From Sphagnum magellanicum (Eukaryota; Streptophyta; Sphagnopsida; Sphagnales; Sphagnaceae), in contig CM038911.1 in the NCBI GenBank assembly GCA_021904315.1, forward strand, positions 6,731,390-6,795,389: a stretch of DNA of 64,000 bases, given 5' to 3'. Position 1 is the first letter of the stretch, and each line of letters begins with the position of its first letter. The notes under the pieces were generated by a model. The model made no database searches. It was not told the origin of the DNA and was given only the letters and a program-made list of their open reading frames with translations. Positions 59,331-64,000 of this stretch are shown here, one piece after another. The translations under genes were made by a program, and so were the position numbers.

Positions 59331-61039
59331 TGAATTTTTTTTCAAGGTGATAACCATAAGTATGCAATAAATTAAAATTTTGAAAATATATATATTTCAA
59401 ATAGAAGATGAAAAGAAATGTGAGGTGATCCATTTTTTAAAAATTCATCTCAAATTTTTTTGGTTGAATAATTCAAACTAATGAAATCTAAAACAAAAAA
59501 TGAGTTTTATTATAATGTATATACCATAAATATATTCATTATTCCTTGAATTTATCTTTAATTTTTTTTCGAATAATATTAGATAGCATTAATCTTGTGG
59601 AAATCAAAATATAAAATCCAAACACCAAAAGTGAAACCCAAAATTAAATGCAACACATTTTGAAGGTGTATAGTTTAAGCATAAGTTATGGAAATGCCTA
59701 AGTTGGCCCCTTGTAGTGTGTTTTCACTTTTTGTTACTTACTGTGATTCATATTAATTAGTTGTGGTGCATCTTAAAACAAAAAAATATTTATTTATTCT
59801 TGCAATGGGTCACTTTGATTGGCCCATCACACAAAAACATTTTGAATGGGACATGTTTTAACATTGTTTTACATGATTGCATAAAATCATACTACAAATA
59901 TTTGTTTTACATTTACATGATTTTACACTTACATTAAGTGTACATAAATTTCATTATGGCATTTACCATATGTGTCGAAAAAATTGGTGTAAGCCACCCT
60001 TAACTTTATTCATGAAAAGATCTTACATAACATGGGCTCCTATTAAATTTACTTGTCATATGTGGTAGGTGGCCTATAGCTAAAGTGAGTGAAATTAAGT
60101 TGAATGAAAAGTTTGAAAGATGCAAAAAAATAATGTTGTTATTATATTTAATTAATAATTAATTCTCATTAATGTTGATATAACCCAAGTGTTGATTGGT
60201 CATAACAAGATAGAAAAAAAAATAGCATTCATCCATAAATTTCATTTGTCCTTATCTAATTTTGATTGTTGAATGAAAAAAATGTGGTCATTTCCATATG
60301 AAAATTTCAAATTTTGGTGACAAATCATTAAATCAACCTTTTTAGTATTTAACATTTAAAATTTTGGAATGATGAAAATTTTCACACAAAAATATATAAT
60401 TGATACAATTCCATCCCCTTGACCCATCATATTAAATAAGGTTAAATTTTGAGTGTGTGTTAGGAAGTGAATTTTTAATCCATTACAAGTTTTTATAACA
60501 CTTCTTGTTGCTTTCATGTTCACAAATTGAAAATTAATATTGAGATATTAATTGTAATTTCCTAATTGAAAACTAATTTGGGTATTATGAAAAAAGATGT
60601 TCGATTAGATAACCAACTTGCCAATTTTCACATGAGTGAGAACTAACACTTGACAACCAAGTCTCTTGATACCCTCCAAAATGATGATATTTGAGTAAAG
60701 TAATAAACAGTACCCAAGTCTAGTTTTCAAGTATAGGGGTCTAGGTATATAAGGTTTAAAGTCCAAGGCTTTATGTTTTAGGGTATTATGTAGAGTTTAG
60801 GGTCTATGTTTTATAGCCCTTAGATACCATAACTATTTGAAACCTTAAACTATGGTGGCCAAGGTATCCAAGGGCTTATCTTAGGTGGCATCCAATAGCT
60901 TTCAACAACTATCTTATAAAGGCATAACTTCCATGAGAATAAAACAAGCCCAAACATGAGCTTGGGCCCCACTTTGCATTCTTGAAGTTTTGAGTTTCTT
61001 ATCCTTCCTTCCATTAGTATTTGAGTTTTTGAGTATTGA
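59331..61039. other. AT-rich intergenic DNA
   Basis: Nothing is recognised apart from a TTTAGGG-like patch near 60775-60810. Confidence 0.45.
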
Positions 61040-61430
61040 AGTTTGGAGTTTCTTTTCCTTTCTTTCATCACTCTTTGTTGTTGTTATTATGTTCCAACGT
61101 CATTGCTCCTTGTTGATACAACTTTGTTTTAACATTGTTCCTATTGCTATTATTGTTTTGTTCCAACACCATCGTTTTGTTATTGTTGTGCTACCCCAAC
61201 TTCATCATTCCTTGTTGATATTGCATTGTTCTAATAGCATCATCATTGTTCCTTTTTCATTTTGATACGATTGTTCTTGTTGCTATTGCTACATTGTTTT
61301 GATGCCATTGTTCCTTGTTGTTTCAATGTTGTTGCTTTTTGTTATTACCATGTTGCCTTAAATGCCACCACCTAGTGTTGCTTCTTTACTCCAATGCCAT
61401 TGCTTTTGGTTAGGTATAAACTCTTATTGT
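61040..61430. repeat. Low-complexity T/G-rich tract with TTGTT and CCATTGTT words
   Basis: Degenerate repeats of TTGTTGTTATT, CATTGTTCC and TTGTTCCAAC fill this stretch. The frame at 60990-61265 is a by-product of the biased composition. It is probably a decayed microsatellite. Confidence 0.65.
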
Positions 61431-62066
61431 TATGCTCCTTTGTACCTTAAACATTTTGTTGATACTTACATCACAAACTTTTTGGGGAAAAATAATTATG
61501 TAAAAATAATGGGAACTATTATATAACGTAATTTAGATCAAATGTCATTTTTTAAAAATTTCAACAAATCTTAAAATTATATTTTACTATCATAGTATCA
61601 ACATAAACATAATACTTTTTTAAAATGATATAAAATTTAAATCTCCTTGAATGGTAAAATTTTGCATTTGTGTCGTGAAATTTATGGTAAAATGACAAAC
61701 CATTATTCTTTTCATCATCATAATCATGTAATTAATAAGTCAAAATCATTGTTCATTATGTTTATATATTTTCAACAAACATTTTATCAACAATAGAATA
61801 ATAAAATGAAAAACACGCAACAATGATGTGCAAAAAACTTAATAAATAACATAAATATAATGATTCATTATAGTCATTGAATTTTTTTCTAAGGAAGCTT
61901 GTGATGTACCCCCCATTTGTTGTTGTGTAGCTTTCGGAACATCTAGAATGTCAATGATCTTGTTTCTGGTTTTTTCATTTGTGTTTTTTCTTTTTTGATG
62001 TGTAAGGATTGTTGTTTTGTTCATTTCAATTGTTTTGGAGTATGTTTGCATATTTTAGTACACAAT

Positions 62067-62071
62067 ATATC

Positions 62072-62097
<26 letters not shown>
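62067..62097 (+). repeat. (TA)n-(CA)n compound microsatellite
   Basis: A TA tract runs directly into about eight CA units. Confidence 0.88.
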
Positions 62098-62102
<5 letters not shown>

Positions 62103-63238
62103 TATTTTTTTTCATACACATATACAGTAATTCACCACGGTATACATAAAATACAATTAGTTTACTTTTTAATTTATTGCTTGGGTTATGTTTTAGGGTT
62201 TAGGTTGTGAAATTCCTTAGTGTTGACATGATTTGAACTCAAAAATGCTCACCCATGAAAACAATACAAGGGACTATAAGTCAATGTAACTTGTTTTTAC
62301 CCTTATTTTAATACTAATAAGAATGTGTGTTTTGTTGTGAAAGATTTGTATATTATAACATTTTTTACACTTGCATTTACACATAATTTGCACTATGATG
62401 AGTAGAACAAAAAAATACTTAAATTTTTTTAAATTGGTTTTTGTACTTTTTCATTTGTGTAAATTATCATTTACATTTTGATTTTGTAAAATATACATAG
62501 TTATGAAAACATAGATTAATCTTGGTGGCAAAAATAATTGTTTGTTTTTTCTATTTCTAATTGGGTAATTTTTTAATGTGAGAATCAAATAGTCCTTTGG
62601 AAATGGAAAAAAAGACAAAAAAGTTGAAACAAGTGAATTAATCTAGATGAAGAATATATTCAAAAATATTTAGAAAAATAGCGAACTCTAAAAATAAAAA
62701 TGAATAAAAATCCTAAAAATGAAAAAGAATTTAAGAAAGAAAAAAATGAACCTCCAAATTTAATTGTATGTTAAAAAGAAAACTATGGAAGATTGAAAAT
62801 TTTAACATTTATGTCCATCATTTTTATGACAATGACAATAAAGTAGTGCACAAAGTATGTTTTGTATTGTTTGTTGTAATTGTTCATTCAATACTTTAAA
62901 TCCAAGAACAAATTTAAAGAAATGTCTAATTTCATATAACAAAAATAATGGAATAATAACACTGAATAAACACATGGATGTAGAACATTATATCATAATA
63001 AAGGCTTGAGTAAGAAGTGAATAGTCTAGTGAGAGGAAGTGTGAAAACACAACCATGAAAAAAAAGGTTGAATGCATTTGGAAGTTCAATCTCAAATTTC
63101 TTTGCTAGATTTGTTTTTCAAAAATGATGATGTGCTATAAAAAGAATTTGTGGAAGATTTAAGCTAGGTTTAATCGTCAACAAGCATTTACTTGTGCAAT
63201 TTTTGGAATATATTTAATTTAAGCATCTAGCCACGCAT

Positions 63239-63256
63239 TTGTGTGTGTGTGTGTGT
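63239..63256 (+). repeat. (GT)n microsatellite
   Basis: About nine GT units. Confidence 0.85.
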
Positions 63257-64000
63257 TTTTTAAATCTGTAAAAAAAAAAATTCAAAATATTTTACCTAAA
63301 TTGGTGGCAAAAAACTAAATAATCATATGTGTTGCCATCCTTAGAAAAATGTAATTTTTCCAGTATAAATTTTCATTTGTGGATGTCAAAAGGGGCTCAT
63401 AAATTATTTTTCTCTAAATATTAATTTTTTGGGGGTTGATTGGTTGCCAAAAAAGATCATTATTGGTTTATTCAAGGATATAAAAACTATAGGGCAAAGT
63501 TTTGGCTATAGGCTTAACAAAACTATTGGATTAATATGATTTGAAGAAAAAAAATTCATTGTTTATGAGAAAGATGAAGGGTCTAGCCTTCATGCGATGA
63601 TTATTACATTGAATCGAGTTATAAGATGTGAAGTGGAGCATTGTGCATGGAGGAAAGTTTTCAAGGTAATTTTGATCATGCATTTTCAAAGGCATGTTAA
63701 TATGCTAAGACATGAAAAAATCTACGAAGGTTTGAAATATTTTTCTATTAGATTTGCATAATGAAAAGTGCATAACTTGGCCCAAAGTTTTTGGGAAAAA
63801 TAGACAAGAGTGGAGTAAAACATGTATTGATTTTGGTTTTTGCTCAACAAAATTCAATACCCAAATTAAGACATAGTAGTTATCAAATTTCAACTTCACT
63901 TTCAACATTTTTTCATCTTCATTTTTCATTTTTTGTTGGAAGTTAGAATGTTAACATCTAATATTAATTTCCTTTTATAGTTTTGTTAGCATATCATCAT

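Larger units (their letters stand above)
61431..64000. other. AT-rich intergenic DNA to window end
   Basis: No gene, RNA or element boundary is recognised. Microsatellites are listed separately. Confidence 0.45.

Noticed and set aside
61040..61430. A 91-codon hydrophobic frame resembling a membrane protein
   Set aside because: It is a by-product of a T/G-rich low-complexity tract.
1..64000. CRISPR array, bacterial operon or phage-like system
   Set aside because: The sequence is plant nuclear DNA with spliced genes and eukaryotic transposons; the tandem repeats lack regular unique spacers.

Overview
The window reads as strongly AT-rich nuclear DNA of a land plant with a large, repeat-filled genome. 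Supporting signs are two five-exon GDSL esterase/lipase genes with GT-AG introns, short plant-type telomere motifs (CCCTAAA), a plant homeodomain-leucine zipper fossil, and decayed hAT-like, Helitron, CACTA and Ty3/gypsy elements. Protein-like sequence outside the GDSL pair is almost all broken transposon. I cannot name the species; a fern, lycophyte or gymnosperm would fit, but that is a guess.

From 1 to about 23.5 kb the dominant structure is a tandem duplication. Bases 1-8932 match 14168-23494 with few differences. The simplest model is a unit of about 14.56 kb whose second copy is 8933-23494 and whose first copy begins upstream of the window. Each copy holds the 3' part of a decayed hAT-like transposase carrying a TA-flanked MITE, a few kb of non-coding repeat, and one GDSL gene on the minus strand (CDS 5742-8681 and 20323-23258). 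Both genes keep open five-exon frames for 370 residues and all catalytic residues. They share only about 240-250 bp of upstream DNA, so their wider promoters differ.

From 23.5 to 27 kb is a less AT-rich, gene-poor flank with an array of roughly 80-bp repeats that fold as imperfect hairpins (24.70-25.44 kb). From 27 to 35.4 kb lies AT-rich repeat DNA with a non-autonomous CACTA element (28309-29891) and an HD-Zip pseudogene (31563-31935). A decayed autonomous-type Helitron on the minus strand has its 3' end at 35474 and coding remains up to about 40.08 kb. Several of its stops look like single C-to-T changes.

From 40 to 64 kb are microsatellites, a Ty3/gypsy polymerase fossil (43.07-44.79 kb), dispersed repeat families, a MITE (51329-51538), a minisatellite (53.87-54.19 kb), a C-tract repeat complex with a SINE-like promoter (54.5-55.55 kb), and AT-rich DNA with no supported gene. 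The only genes that look functional are the two GDSL paralogues. No previously undescribed system is supported. The most unusual structures are the hairpin minisatellite, the exchanged upstream regions of the twin GDSL genes, and the nested MITE/hAT/duplication history.
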